A stretch of 63,267 nucleotides of DNA from an uncultured Flavobacteriales bacterium (GCA_938082505.1 CALLLH010000001.1:1-63267); one strand, 5' to 3'. Counted from the stretch's first letter, positions 1 to 8,415 are shown. Notes: generated by a model from the letters alone, not told the origin. A program made the numbers and translations.

Positions 1-735
1 GAGGGCGGCGTCGCAGGGCAGGTCGCTCTCGTTCATGGTAATGCTCGCGCTGACGATGTAGCCTTCGTCGGTCCAGGTGTCGATGTAGACGCCCACCCAC
101 AGGGTGTCGGCATCGGTGAGCCACGACTGCATGGGCGAGAGGTCCGCGGACCAATGGACGCTGTCGGCCCAGGCGCCCACCGACTCGGGTTTGTAGGCCT
201 GGGCGCGTTCGGTGTGGCTGAAGTGGCCGACGCCAAAGGGGGTGATGAAGCGGAGGAGCTCCAAGGCAGGTTCTCGTGCGGCTTCCCGGTTGGTTTCAGT
301 GGGGGTGGACATGATCCCGGCGAAGCGGATGGTGTCGGCGTCGCCGCCTTCCTGCATGCGCGTCAGGTAGTCGCGGCCGGCGTCGTCGGCAAAGGCAAAC
401 AGGGTGCCGCTCTTGTCCCAGGGGTCGCCGGCGGAGCGCAGGCTGACGTCCACTGTGATGGCGCACTGCCGGTCGCGGTGGGGCAGGGCAATGGGCTTGA
501 GCCGGATGCGGCCGGCGTCGAGGCGGTAGTCGCCGTTGGCGCTCGGGACCGTGTCGGCGGTGCGGCCCGGGATGAAGTCAATGGTGTCTGCACTCCACAG
601 GACGACGCTATGGTCGCCCAGGGCGGGCAGGTTGGCCTGTTGCGTACCGCAGGCGTGCAGGAGGCAGGCCAATGCGGTGAGGACGGTGAGATGGAGGCCG
701 GGACGAAGGCCGGGGCGGAGGGGCAGGCGGCTCAC
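1..735 (-). CDS. PNGase F-like secreted lipoprotein, 3' end outside window
   Basis: The minus-strand frame stays open from a GTG at 733-735 to the window edge, giving the first 245 residues. It begins with a hydrophobic signal ending in a lipobox-like LLHAC at about residues 27-31, so the product is probably an outer-membrane or periplasmic lipoprotein. Stretches such as DPWDKSG, RFITPFGVGHFS and WVGVYIDTWTDEGY resemble Bacteroidota proteins related to peptide-N-glycosidase F, which release N-glycans from asparagine. That match is from memory of the family and the catalytic C-terminal half is not visible, so activity cannot be judged. The GTG overlaps the TGA stop of the upstream zinc-ribbon gene by four bases (GTGA), which decides the start and implies translational coupling. 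Confidence 0.6.
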   Translation of the reverse strand, partial: MSRLPLRPGLRPGLHLTVLTALACLLHACGTQQANLPALGDHSVVLWSADTIDFIPGRTADTVPSANGDYRLDAGRIRLKPIALPHRDRQCAITVDVSLRSAGDPWDKSGTLFAFADDAGRDYLTRMQEGGDADTIRFAGIMSTPTETNREAAREPALELLRFITPFGVGHFSHTERAQAYKPESVGAWADSVHWSADLSPMQSWLTDADTLWVGVYIDTWTDEGYIVSASITMNESDLPCDAAL

Positions 736-926
736 GCGCTGCAGCTCATGTCGGCACCGCAGCACTGCGGTGACTTGATCTTGCCTTCGCAGGAGGGGCA
801 GCGGGAAACCTGGACCTGGCTGCCGTCAGGCAGGTCGAGGTGGCCGTTCTCGAGGGGGACGTCGCACTTGGCGCATTGGGCCTTGACGGACATGCCGCAT
901 TGGCCGCAGGAGTAGGTGGCGTTCAT
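732..926 (-). CDS. small zinc-ribbon protein (64 aa)
   Basis: A 64-residue Cys-rich protein starting with ATG at 924-926. It carries four CxxC or CC motifs: CGQC (7-10), CAKC (18-21), CPSC (43-46) and QCC (54-56), the arrangement expected of one or two structural zinc ribbons. It has no signal peptide and should be cytoplasmic. The C-terminal motif KIKSPQCCGADM is shared by a widespread family of tiny hypothetical proteins in Bacteroidota and other bacteria, with no established role that I know of. It overlaps the following PNGase-like gene by four bases. The much longer frame that reads upstream from it across the plus-strand gene is a GC-driven artefact. Confidence 0.75.
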   Translation of the reverse strand: MNATYSCGQCGMSVKAQCAKCDVPLENGHLDLPDGSQVQVSRCPSCEGKIKSPQCCGADMSCSA

Positions 927-1004
927 GCTCCCAAAATAAGGCCGATGACCACGTCCACGAATGCGGTTTCTGCAGCGGGGGGTGGCTGCCGTACCTTGTT
1001 GGGG

Positions 1005-4000
1005 ATGAATTGGACGAGCCGTACGATGGGGTTGCTGGGCCTGCTTCTCGCCTGTGGCGCAGGGTGGGCGCAAGCGCCGGTTTCCGGGGAAAGTGTGCCC
1101 GACAAGGGGGTGTTCAAGTGGGTGCCCAACGAGCTGGGCGAGGTGCCCGAGTGGGCGGCGAAGATGTATTCCGGGACGGCGGATTTCCACGAGGTGGTCG
1201 ATTTGCGCGCCGCATGGTGGAAGGAACGCGACTACGAGAAGACCCTGCACGAGCGCAACTTCAAGCACTGGCTGATGCACGTGGAGCACCGCGTCGGTGC
1301 GGATGGGCAGATCCGGGATGCCGGCGAATGGGCCGCCGAGCAGTTTGAGTTGGGCGGAGGTGTGGATGGGCAACTGGCCCGCTCGGCAGCGGCGGCGGTG
1401 GATCCGGATTGGCAGGCCATCGGGCCGTTCGAGACGTGGAACAACGGCGACCAGGGCCATTTCCCGGTGTCGTGGCAGTGCAACCTCTATTGCTTTGATC
1501 AGTGCACCTCCAACCCCGATGTGGCCATCGCCGGTATTGAGGCGGGTGACTTGTTCAAGACGACGGACCGCGGCCTCACCTGGACGCCGGCCACGTTGAA
1601 TGTGCCGGGCATCCGGACGGTGACGCAATGTGCCGTCGCGCCGACCTCGCCTTCGACGTTCTACCTCGTGTCCAACAACACCGTCTACGGCACGGTCAAT
1701 GGCGGCACAACCTGGGACCTGCTGTACAGCCTCGGCTCGGGCGCCAACCAGCTGGTGGTGCACCCCTGGAATTCGGAGATCGTCTACGTCGCCACGGACA
1801 ACGGCCTGCGGCGCACACTGGACGGCGGCTTGACCTGGAGCACGGTCATCAGCGGGCAGGTGTGGGACGTGCGGTTCCACCCGACGGACGCCATGGTGGT
1901 TTACGCGCTGGTGCATGAGGTCAATCCCGAGCGCTGTGCCTTCCACCGTTCGGACGATGCCGGGGCGACGTTCTCGCTGTATGATACCGGCTATTTCGTC
2001 CCGTCGGAGCCTTCTGCGGCGGATGACCACGGTGGGCGCATCGGGACGACGCCGGCTGACCCGGACCGCGTATATGTGGCGCTCATCGGCAAGGGCAAGG
2101 CGAGCGACACCGGCTGGATCGGGCTGTACCGCAGCGACGACAAGGGGACCAATTGGACCAACCCCAACGGACAGGACGGCGCGCCGTACGATGTCGACGT
2201 CCATCCGAGCCTGGCCACCGGCAACATGAACGGCACCGGCATCTACCAAGGCTTCTACGACTTTGCGATGGCGGTGTCGCACAACGATCCCGACCGCGTC
2301 TGGGTGGGGGTGACCGCCTTCAATCAGACGGACGACGGCGGGGTGACCTGGCAGCGCATCGGCGCCTATGGGGCGAGCACCTACGACATCGGTTGGGTGC
2401 ACCCGGACATCCAGGACATGCACGTCCTCGGCGACGATGTGTGGCTGGCCACCGACGGCGGATTGAACTACAGCTCGGACGAGATGGTGACGCACACCAG
2501 CCGCAAATACGGCATCTACAACACGACGCTGTGGGGTTACTCGCAGGGGTGGAACGTGGACGTGCAGGGCGGCGGGCGCTACCACAACGGCAACACCGGC
2601 TACCGCCAGGATTTCGGTGCGGGCCAGCACCTGCGGCTGGGCGGGGCGGAGGCGCCCACGGGCTATGTCGATCCGCTGGACGCCAACGAGATGCGCTTCA
2701 GCGACATCGGCGACCTGCGGTTGCCCTCGACGTTTGACGGGACGCCCTCGGGCATCGGCAACCTGTCGCTGTATCCCACGGAGAGCTATGTGGACTCGCG
2801 GTCGAGCGAGTTGGTGCGCGACCCACTCTATGCGGACTTCATGGCGCTCGGCAACGGCAGCGGCTTCTACCGCTCCTTCGACGGCGGAGCGGACTTCCAG
2901 CTGATGCACGATTTCGGGTCGGGGACGGTGCTCGAGATCGAGCAGGGGCGCGGCAACCGGGACCTGTTCTTCGCCGTGGTGCGGGCGAGCAATGTGTGCC
3001 GGCTCCACAAGTCGTTGGATGGCGGTGCTACGTGGAACGAGGTGGGCGGACTGCCCACGAACTGGGGCAGCATGGAGCTGGCGCTCAACCCGGCCGAAGA
3101 CGACGAGGTCTGGGTGATCCAGGCGGACAACGACGGCATCCGGCGGTCGCTGGACGGCGGGGGGACGTGGACGAACCTCGTGACGGGTCTGGGGGGCGAG
3201 GATTTGAGGGACGTCGTCTGTCTGGGCGATGCCGGCACCGTGGTGGTGTCCACGACGGGCGCTTTCCACCGGGCGGCGGATGCGACGGTCTGGACCTCCT
3301 TTGGTACGGGCCTGCCTGCACGTTGGGCGCCTTACGAGTGCATTCCGTTCCACCGCGATGCCGTCCTGCGGGTTGGCGACAAGGGCAAGGGCATCTGGCA
3401 GGCGGAATTCCCGTTCACGCCGGCGCCCATCGCGCAACCGATGACGGCGAACCCCGAGGTGTTTTGCGCGGGCGATACGGTGCGCTTCGATTGCCACAGC
3501 ATCCTCGTCCACGCCGAGGCGTCATGGGATTGGACCTTCGATCCCGCGCCGGCATTCGTGTCGGGTACGGACGTCCGGAATCCGGTCGTGGTGTTCGGCG
3601 AGGGCGGGGCCTATGACGTGTCGCTGACCGTGACGGACTCCAATGGGGTGTCCTCCACTAGCAGCGTGCCCGGCATGGTGCAGGTGGGGCCGGCGAGCCA
3701 ATGCGAATCGTCGGGGGTGCCCGGGATGGCGCTGGAGTGCTCGGGGAGCAACGGCTACGGATTGACCCACGACCTCGGCCTCGAGACGAACACCTGGACC
3801 GCCATGGCCTGGGTGAAGCCCCAGGGCATCCAGCCGGAGTACACCGCTATCGTCATCTCGGGGGGCAACGGTGGCGGATTCAACTTCCGGCAGAACAACG
3901 AGCTCGGCTATCACTGGCCCAACGGCGCCTGGTGGTGGAGCAGCAACCTGATCGTGACTCCGGATGTGTGGTCGCACGTGGCCATGACGGTGGCGCCGGA

Positions 4001-5291
4001 TGGGGTGCGCGTCTACCTCAACGGGACGGAGGCTTTCCATGCCTTCCCGGCGGGCCTGGGTGAGCAGAGCGCCCAATTCCTCGGCAGCTACCGGGGGTGG
4101 GGAAGCCGCAACATGACCGGTTCCCTCGACGAGGTCAAGATCTGGAACCGCACCCTGTCTCGGGAGGAGATCCGCGAGCAGCGGCACCTGACGATCCCGC
4201 AGGAGGTGGTGGAGTCCGATCCCGATCTGGTGGCGTACTACCAGTTCAACGAGGACACGTACTTCCTTGTCAATAAGCACGGCAGCTCCCAGCACGGGGT
4301 CTTCACCGGTCCAGCCACCCTCGGCGGGTCGCAGGCCGTCGTGGGTTCCGGGGTGCTCGACCGCGTGACGGTGGACGGACCGGGCACCTATGCCCTCAAT
4401 GGAGTCGGAGGGGCGCTGGAGGTGCCGGTCGGTGCTTGGGTGCCCAATGGCGAGGTGGTGGTGAACCGCTTGGAGCCCGATCCGCTGTCGCCGCCCGAAC
4501 AGGGACTGCCGTTCGGATACTGGGTGATCGACGAATACGGCGCCGGCAGCTTCGATGAGGCGACCGCTTGGAAGATGGGGGCTCCGGAGGCCAGCTTGAC
4601 GTCGTGGGCGGATGGACTGGGCACGCTGCAGGTGGTGGAGCGGAATGCGCTCGGTACGGATGCCTGGTCGGCGCCCTGCGACGTCACGGCCCTCGATGGC
4701 GCTACAGCGTTTCGCGGGGGCGATTGCGGTGCCCTGGCGGCCCGACAATTCGCGCTGGTGTCCGATGTCTGCGCTTTCGATACCACCGTGGCCGGTCTGT
4801 GTCCCGGCGAATCGATGGGGTGGGGCAATGTCACCGCTGAAGGACCAGGCACCTACCATTACCTCGGCACGGTCGACGGGAGTTGCCAGACCCTCGAGGT
4901 CCTGGAGCTCGGCCTGCTCGTTCCTCCACCGCTGTTTTGGACGGAGGTGGATGGACAATTGCAGGCGCCCGCAGGTTGGACTGCGTACTCCTGGACCCTC
5001 AACGGCACCGTCCTCGATGGGAGCGGGGCCACCCTCGACCTGCAGGGGGCGGGCGATTATGCGCTTACGGCGACGGATCCTGAAACGGGGTGCACGGTGG
5101 GATATTCCGGCACGGTGGGGTGCCCGGGTGACCTCGATGGCGACAACCTCGTCGGGGTATCCGACATCCTGCAGCTGTTGGGCAGCTTTGGATGCTCGGG
5201 GCCTTGTGGGCCGCCGGACGTGAATGCCGATGGTTCCGTCAACGTGACGGATGTGCTGTTTATCCTTGGGCTCTTCGGCTCGAGCTGCTGA
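1005..5291 (+). CDS. giant secreted BNR-repeat/PKD/LamG protein with dockerin-like tail
   Basis: A 1428-residue secreted protein. The ATG at 1005 is followed by a signal peptide (about residues 1-25, ending GAGWAQA). Residues of about 140-800 contain repeated BNR/sortilin-type beta-propeller blades such as SDDKGTNW and SLDGGATW. About 805-895 is a PKD domain, and about 903-1080 is a LamG/concanavalin A-like domain (MAWVKP, GSLDEVKIW). The last 55 residues form two EF-hand-like repeats with DLDGDNLVGVSD and DVNADGSVNVTD cores, resembling dockerin type I or cellulosome-like tails. No T9SS domain is present. Such proteins usually bind glycans or proteins at the cell surface. An internal Met at 1026 is an alternative start. 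It converges with moeZ, with only six bases between. Confidence 0.85.
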   Translation: MNWTSRTMGLLGLLLACGAGWAQAPVSGESVPDKGVFKWVPNELGEVPEWAAKMYSGTADFHEVVDLRAAWWKERDYEKTLHERNFKHWLMHVEHRVGADGQIRDAGEWAAEQFELGGGVDGQLARSAAAAVDPDWQAIGPFETWNNGDQGHFPVSWQCNLYCFDQCTSNPDVAIAGIEAGDLFKTTDRGLTWTPATLNVPGIRTVTQCAVAPTSPSTFYLVSNNTVYGTVNGGTTWDLLYSLGSGANQLVVHPWNSEIVYVATDNGLRRTLDGGLTWSTVISGQVWDVRFHPTDAMVVYALVHEVNPERCAFHRSDDAGATFSLYDTGYFVPSEPSAADDHGGRIGTTPADPDRVYVALIGKGKASDTGWIGLYRSDDKGTNWTNPNGQDGAPYDVDVHPSLATGNMNGTGIYQGFYDFAMAVSHNDPDRVWVGVTAFNQTDDGGVTWQRIGAYGASTYDIGWVHPDIQDMHVLGDDVWLATDGGLNYSSDEMVTHTSRKYGIYNTTLWGYSQGWNVDVQGGGRYHNGNTGYRQDFGAGQHLRLGGAEAPTGYVDPLDANEMRFSDIGDLRLPSTFDGTPSGIGNLSLYPTESYVDSRSSELVRDPLYADFMALGNGSGFYRSFDGGADFQLMHDFGSGTVLEIEQGRGNRDLFFAVVRASNVCRLHKSLDGGATWNEVGGLPTNWGSMELALNPAEDDEVWVIQADNDGIRRSLDGGGTWTNLVTGLGGEDLRDVVCLGDAGTVVVSTTGAFHRAADATVWTSFGTGLPARWAPYECIPFHRDAVLRVGDKGKGIWQAEFPFTPAPIAQPMTANPEVFCAGDTVRFDCHSILVHAEASWDWTFDPAPAFVSGTDVRNPVVVFGEGGAYDVSLTVTDSNGVSSTSSVPGMVQVGPASQCESSGVPGMALECSGSNGYGLTHDLGLETNTWTAMAWVKPQGIQPEYTAIVISGGNGGGFNFRQNNELGYHWPNGAWWWSSNLIVTPDVWSHVAMTVAPDGVRVYLNGTEAFHAFPAGLGEQSAQFLGSYRGWGSRNMTGSLDEVKIWNRTLSREEIREQRHLTIPQEVVESDPDLVAYYQFNEDTYFLVNKHGSSQHGVFTGPATLGGSQAVVGSGVLDRVTVDGPGTYALNGVGGALEVPVGAWVPNGEVVVNRLEPDPLSPPEQGLPFGYWVIDEYGAGSFDEATAWKMGAPEASLTSWADGLGTLQVVERNALGTDAWSAPCDVTALDGATAFRGGDCGALAARQFALVSDVCAFDTTVAGLCPGESMGWGNVTAEGPGTYHYLGTVDGSCQTLEVLELGLLVPPPLFWTEVDGQLQAPAGWTAYSWTLNGTVLDGSGATLDLQGAGDYALTATDPETGCTVGYSGTVGCPGDLDGDNLVGVSDILQLLGSFGCSGPCGPPDVNADGSVNVTDVLFILGLFGSSC

Positions 5292-5297
5292 CCGAAC

Positions 5298-6458
5298 TCA
5301 GTATCGCGCGAGTCCCGGATCCACGTCCTCCTGCCAGGCGAGGATGCCGCCGCGTAGGTTGAGCAGGTTCTCATAACCGTATTCGTCTTCGAGCAGGCGG
5401 ATGACGCGCGCGGAGCGGATGCCACTGCGGCAATGGACGACGACAGGGTGGTCCCTCGGAATGTCCCCAAGCCTTTCGGGGACGGAATCCACGGGGATGA
5501 GCACCCCGTCCATGTGGGCGATGGCGTATTCATAGGGTTCCCGCACGTCGATGACCAGGGGCGGGTGTTCTGTGCGGAGTCGATCGGCAAGCGCGGTCGG
5601 TTCGATTTCCCGGACGGAACGCTCCTGCTTGGGCTGATCCCCGAGGCCGCAGAACATTTCGTAGTCGATGAGTTCGGTCTGTGTGGGATCCTCTCCCGTC
5701 AGGGGGTTCTTCGGGTTGGGGCGCACCTTGAGCGTGCGGGTGCCGAAGGTGGCGGCGTCAAACAGGAAAAGGCGTCCGTCGAGCACATCGCCCACGCCGC
5801 TGATGACCTTGATGACCTCAAGGGCCTGCAGCGATCCGAGGATGCCAGGTAAGACACCGATCACGCCACCCTCGCTGCAGCTGGGCACGAGGCCCGGCGG
5901 GGGCGGCGAAGGGAAGAGGTCGCGGTAGTTGGGCCCGCGCGACCCGTCGGGCCGCAGGTGGTTGAATACGCTGCACTGGCCTTCGAACCGGTAGATGCTC
6001 GCGTAGACGTTGGTCTTGCCGGCCAGCACACAGGCGTCATTGACGAGGTAGCGGGTGGGAAAGTTGTCGGTGCCATCGGCCACCACGTCATACTGTTCCA
6101 CGAGTTCCAGTGCATTGGACGAGGTGATGCGGGTATTGTGCACCGTCACTTCGATGTGCGGGTTGAGCTGGAGGATGCGCTCCTTGGCGCTGTGGGCCTT
6201 GGACGCGCCGACCTGGTCCACGCCAAAGAGCACCTGGCGCTGCAGGTTGTGGTCCTCGATCACGTCGAAGTCCACGATGCCGATGTGGCCCACGCCTGCG
6301 GCCGCGAGGTACATCAGCATGGGGCTTCCGAGCCCACCCGACCCGATGACCAGGACGTGGGCTTCCTTGAGCTTGCGCTGTCCCTCGAGGTTGAATTCGG
6401 GGATGATGAGGTGCCGGCTGTAGCGTTCAAGCTCGGCCTTGGTGAACGGATTGTACAT
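5298..6458 (-). CDS. moeZ: MoeZ/ThiF-type adenylyltransferase-sulfurtransferase
   Basis: A 386-residue two-domain protein. Residues 1-250 are a ThiF/MoeB E1-like adenylating domain with the nucleotide loop GSGGLGSP (39-46), the arginine finger region RYSRH (12-16), and a conserved Cys at 194 in PSCSEGG. Residues 285-386 are a rhodanese domain with active-site Cys343 in the loop CRSGIRS. The enzyme adenylates the C-terminus of a small sulfur carrier and then delivers sulfur to form a thiocarboxylate. The zinc CxxC pairs of classical E. coli MoeB are absent, as in mycobacterial MoeZ. It is the last gene of the operon, five bases after the sulfur carrier. A role in molybdopterin or thiamin synthesis is possible, but its neighbours favour cysteine synthesis. 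Confidence 0.88.
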   Translation of the reverse strand: MYNPFTKAELERYSRHLIIPEFNLEGQRKLKEAHVLVIGSGGLGSPMLMYLAAAGVGHIGIVDFDVIEDHNLQRQVLFGVDQVGASKAHSAKERILQLNPHIEVTVHNTRITSSNALELVEQYDVVADGTDNFPTRYLVNDACVLAGKTNVYASIYRFEGQCSVFNHLRPDGSRGPNYRDLFPSPPPPGLVPSCSEGGVIGVLPGILGSLQALEVIKVISGVGDVLDGRLFLFDAATFGTRTLKVRPNPKNPLTGEDPTQTELIDYEMFCGLGDQPKQERSVREIEPTALADRLRTEHPPLVIDVREPYEYAIAHMDGVLIPVDSVPERLGDIPRDHPVVVHCRSGIRSARVIRLLEDEYGYENLLNLRGGILAWQEDVDPGLARY

Positions 6459-6463
6459 GGTGT

Positions 6464-6742
6464 TCAGGCAATGCCACCGGCGATGGCGGGGATGATGCTG
6501 ACTTCAGTGCCCGCCGAAAGTGCTGTGGCGGTTCCATTCAGTGCGTGGATGTCTTCGTCGCCCACATACACGCGGATGAAGGAGCGGAGCTCACCTTCTC
6601 CATCGAAGAGGTGGGGACGCAGCCCGGAGTGGGTGTTCACGAGGTCATCGAGGATGCCCTGTACGTTGTTGGCAGGGGATTCAAATCGTCCGGTGCCTCC
6701 GGTGAATTTGCGGAGGGGTGTTGGAATGATGATGGCGTTCAT
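6464..6742 (-). CDS. MoaD/ThiS/CysO-like sulfur carrier with GGIA C-terminus
   Basis: A 92-residue ubiquitin-fold sulfur carrier. The hydrophobic core pattern and the FIRVYVGDEDI segment match MoaD/ThiS/CysO proteins. In those proteins the terminal Gly-Gly carboxylate is adenylated and converted to a thiocarboxylate. Here the diglycine (89-90) is followed by Ile-Ala, so the last two residues would have to be removed first. The adjacent JAMM peptidase is the natural candidate, as known for carriers with short C-terminal extensions such as QbsE and HcyS. The ATG at 6740-6742 was chosen because upstream sequence in this frame is low quality and overlaps the JAMM gene. It lies 29 bases after the JAMM gene and five before moeZ. 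Confidence 0.87.
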   Translation of the reverse strand: MNAIIIPTPLRKFTGGTGRFESPANNVQGILDDLVNTHSGLRPHLFDGEGELRSFIRVYVGDEDIHALNGTATALSAGTEVSIIPAIAGGIA

Positions 6743-6771
6743 ATTGCTGTTGATTAGGTGGTTGTGGATTT

Positions 6772-7308
6772 TTACTTGAAGTCTTGAATGACCTCTTCGG
6801 AGAAGCGCAGGTCGGCGTCGAGTTGCCACGAACGGGTTTCGATTACGCGGGGTGCCGAACTCTTGCCATCGACTGAAAGGATGACATAGCTGAGGTGGGG
6901 CAGGGCGCCATGGAGGTCGTGGGCGCTGGGGATGGCGCGGTGGTCCGGATGGCTGTGGAAGATGCCGAGCACTTCCAATCCTTCTCCGGCAGCGAGGCGT
7001 TCGGCTTGCATGAAATCCAGAGGGGTCATGCTGAACCTGCGGAGCTCTCCTTGGCCAGCACGGTTCTCGGTTTCGAGCGCCACATGGATGCGGCGTTCGT
7101 CCGGTCCATCGAGGCCGAGCAGAAATCCACACCCCTCACCGGGATAGGCTTCCATGCAGTGGCTTTCCAAGACAACCTGGGTCGCTTGGGACCATCGCAG
7201 TGGCAGTGCTTCCGGGTGGAGCCCCTTGGAATGTGCGTCTGCCGCACCCGTCGGGATGCCCAGGTGCTTCAGTGCATTTTCATCGGAAAATGGAGGAATG
7301 CGGGTCAT
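6772..7308 (-). CDS. mec: JAMM/MPN+ metalloprotease of the Mec family
   Basis: A 178-residue zinc peptidase. The JAMM signature is complete: Glu58 in PGEGCGF, then H118-x-H120 in GIFHSHP, Ser128 and Asp131. In Mycobacterium the homologous Mec cleaves the cysteine adduct off the carrier CysO; relatives such as QbsD trim carrier tails to expose Gly-Gly. Here it sits between cysM and a carrier ending GGIA, so it may do both jobs; that dual role is inference. About 35 residues precede the catalytic fold, longer than the minimal family length. It starts four bases after the cysM stop, which fits a single transcript. It has no signal peptide and is cytoplasmic. Confidence 0.87.
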   Translation of the reverse strand: MTRIPPFSDENALKHLGIPTGAADAHSKGLHPEALPLRWSQATQVVLESHCMEAYPGEGCGFLLGLDGPDERRIHVALETENRAGQGELRRFSMTPLDFMQAERLAAGEGLEVLGIFHSHPDHRAIPSAHDLHGALPHLSYVILSVDGKSSAPRVIETRSWQLDADLRFSEEVIQDFK

Positions 7309-7311
7309 GGT

Positions 7312-8250
7312 TCAGAAGAGTTGGTCCAGCACTTCGCTGTATTTCGAGGCGTCGTCGGCCAGGGTGGTCACGACGGTGCCGTATTCGAGTTCTTCGGCGA
7401 TGCTCCGGGCTGCGGCTAGGCTGGCCCCCGCCGACGGACTGATCAGCATGCCTTCCTCGCGCGCCACCGCCACCACCATGTCATAAGCGTCTTCGGTACT
7501 GACGGTGCGGTGTTCGTCGGCTATCCCGTGGTCATGTATTTCAGGGACCCGCGCCGTCTCGAGGTGTTTCCATCCCTCCAGGCCGTGCAAGGCACTTTCG
7601 GGCTGGAACGCGATGCATTGGATTTCAGGGTTGAATTCCTTGAGCCGCAGGGTTGTTCCGTTGAATGTTCCGGTGGTCCCCAGTCCGGCCACGAAATGAG
7701 ACACCTCACCCGCGGTCTGAACCCAGATTTCCCCGGCTGTGCCATGGTAATGGGCCTTTCGGTTGGCGGGGTGGGCGTATTGGTCAAGGTAGAAATAGCG
7801 GTCCTGGTGGTATTCCATGATGGCCCGGCATTCGGCTTGGGCGCCATCGGTGCCTTCGTAGGGGCTGGTCTCGATGATCTCGACCCCGAGCACCTTCAGG
7901 ATGTGCTTGCGTTCCCGACTGGCATTGGCAGGCAGGCACAGTGTCAAGGGAATGCCCAAAGCCGCACAGAGGGCACCATAGGCGATCCCGGTATTGCCGC
8001 TGCTCGCATCGAGGACCCGCTTTCCAAGGGCCTGTTGATGCAGCAGGGTGTCGCCCAGGATGGCATGGGCGGCACGCGCCTTGACGCTGCCTCCGATCTG
8101 GTGCCATTCCAATTTGGCCATGACCTTGACGTCCGGGGCCAGGTCTTCCGTCAGGGAGGGAAATTCCACGAGGGGGGTATTGCCGACGCGCTGTGCCAGT
8201 GCACGGTGTCGCTGGAGCAGGATTTCGTAGGGGATGTGTGAGGCCGTCAT
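7312..8250 (-). CDS. cysM: cysteine synthase CysM (sulfur carrier-dependent type)
   Basis: A 312-residue fold-type II PLP enzyme. The Schiff-base lysine is K57 in QIGGSVKAR, the substrate loop is SSGNTG, and the phosphate-binding glycine loop is GLGTTGTF. The enzyme replaces the activated hydroxyl of acetyl- or phosphoserine with sulfur to make cysteine. In mycobacteria, CysM in this operon context takes sulfur from the CysO thiocarboxylate rather than from free sulfide, and the same is inferred here from the three downstream partners. The start at 8248-8250 gives the usual N-terminus. Upstream in-frame codons run through a terminator hairpin and are not coding. It heads the operon, directly below the poly-cysteine leader. 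Confidence 0.9.
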   Translation of the reverse strand: MTASHIPYEILLQRHRALAQRVGNTPLVEFPSLTEDLAPDVKVMAKLEWHQIGGSVKARAAHAILGDTLLHQQALGKRVLDASSGNTGIAYGALCAALGIPLTLCLPANASRERKHILKVLGVEIIETSPYEGTDGAQAECRAIMEYHQDRYFYLDQYAHPANRKAHYHGTAGEIWVQTAGEVSHFVAGLGTTGTFNGTTLRLKEFNPEIQCIAFQPESALHGLEGWKHLETARVPEIHDHGIADEHRTVSTEDAYDMVVAVAREEGMLISPSAGASLAAARSIAEELEYGTVVTTLADDASKYSEVLDQLF

Positions 8251-8271
8251 GGTGGCTTTTCGAAGGGTCGA

Positions 8272-8305
8272 ACAACAAAAAGGCCCCGTGCATACGCAAG
8301 GGGCC
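8272..8305 (-). terminator. intrinsic terminator between Cys leader and cysM (attenuator)
   Basis: On the minus strand a GGCCCC arm (8300-8305) pairs with GGGGCC (8282-8287). An inner TGC/GCA stem and GTAT loop lie between them, and five T residues (8277-8281) plus a further T-rich stretch follow. This is a strong Rho-independent terminator placed 22 bases before the cysM start and downstream of the leader peptide, so it would stop transcription before the operon. Two upstream segments, GGGGCC (8364-8369) and AAGGGGC (8346-8352), can pair with its 5' arm and are candidate antiterminators. Confidence 0.75.
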
Positions 8306-8333
8306 ATCGTTTGGTTTCCAGAAAGGGGATGCA

Positions 8334-8411
8334 TCAACAGCGCCTGCCCCTTCGGAAGCCCAAGGCCCCGAGGAGGGTACAACAACAGCAGCAGCAGTTG
8401 AAACGCATCAT
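8334..8411 (-). CDS. poly-cysteine leader peptide, candidate cysteine attenuator
   Basis: A 25-residue reading frame, MMRFNCCCCCCTLLGALGF followed by six more residues ending in Cys before the TGA at 8334-8336. Six consecutive Cys codons (TGC x3, TGT x3) lie at 8379-8396, and a seventh Cys precedes the stop. It lies just upstream of an intrinsic terminator and the cysM operon. That is the layout of amino-acid attenuators: ribosome stalling at Cys codons when Cys-tRNA is scarce would prevent the terminator from forming. Poly-Cys leaders with this role are known in mycobacteria. Either ATG (8409-8411 or 8406-8408) could start it. The regulatory function is inference; the sequence arrangement is directly visible. 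Confidence 0.75.
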   Translation of the reverse strand: MMRFNCCCCCCTLLGALGFRRGRRC

Positions 8412-8415
8412 GTCT

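Noticed and set aside
732..3512. 926-residue minus-strand open frame
   Set aside because: It is antisense to the well-supported BNR protein gene; only its last 64 codons (the zinc-ribbon protein) have family resemblance. High GC content keeps the antisense frame open.
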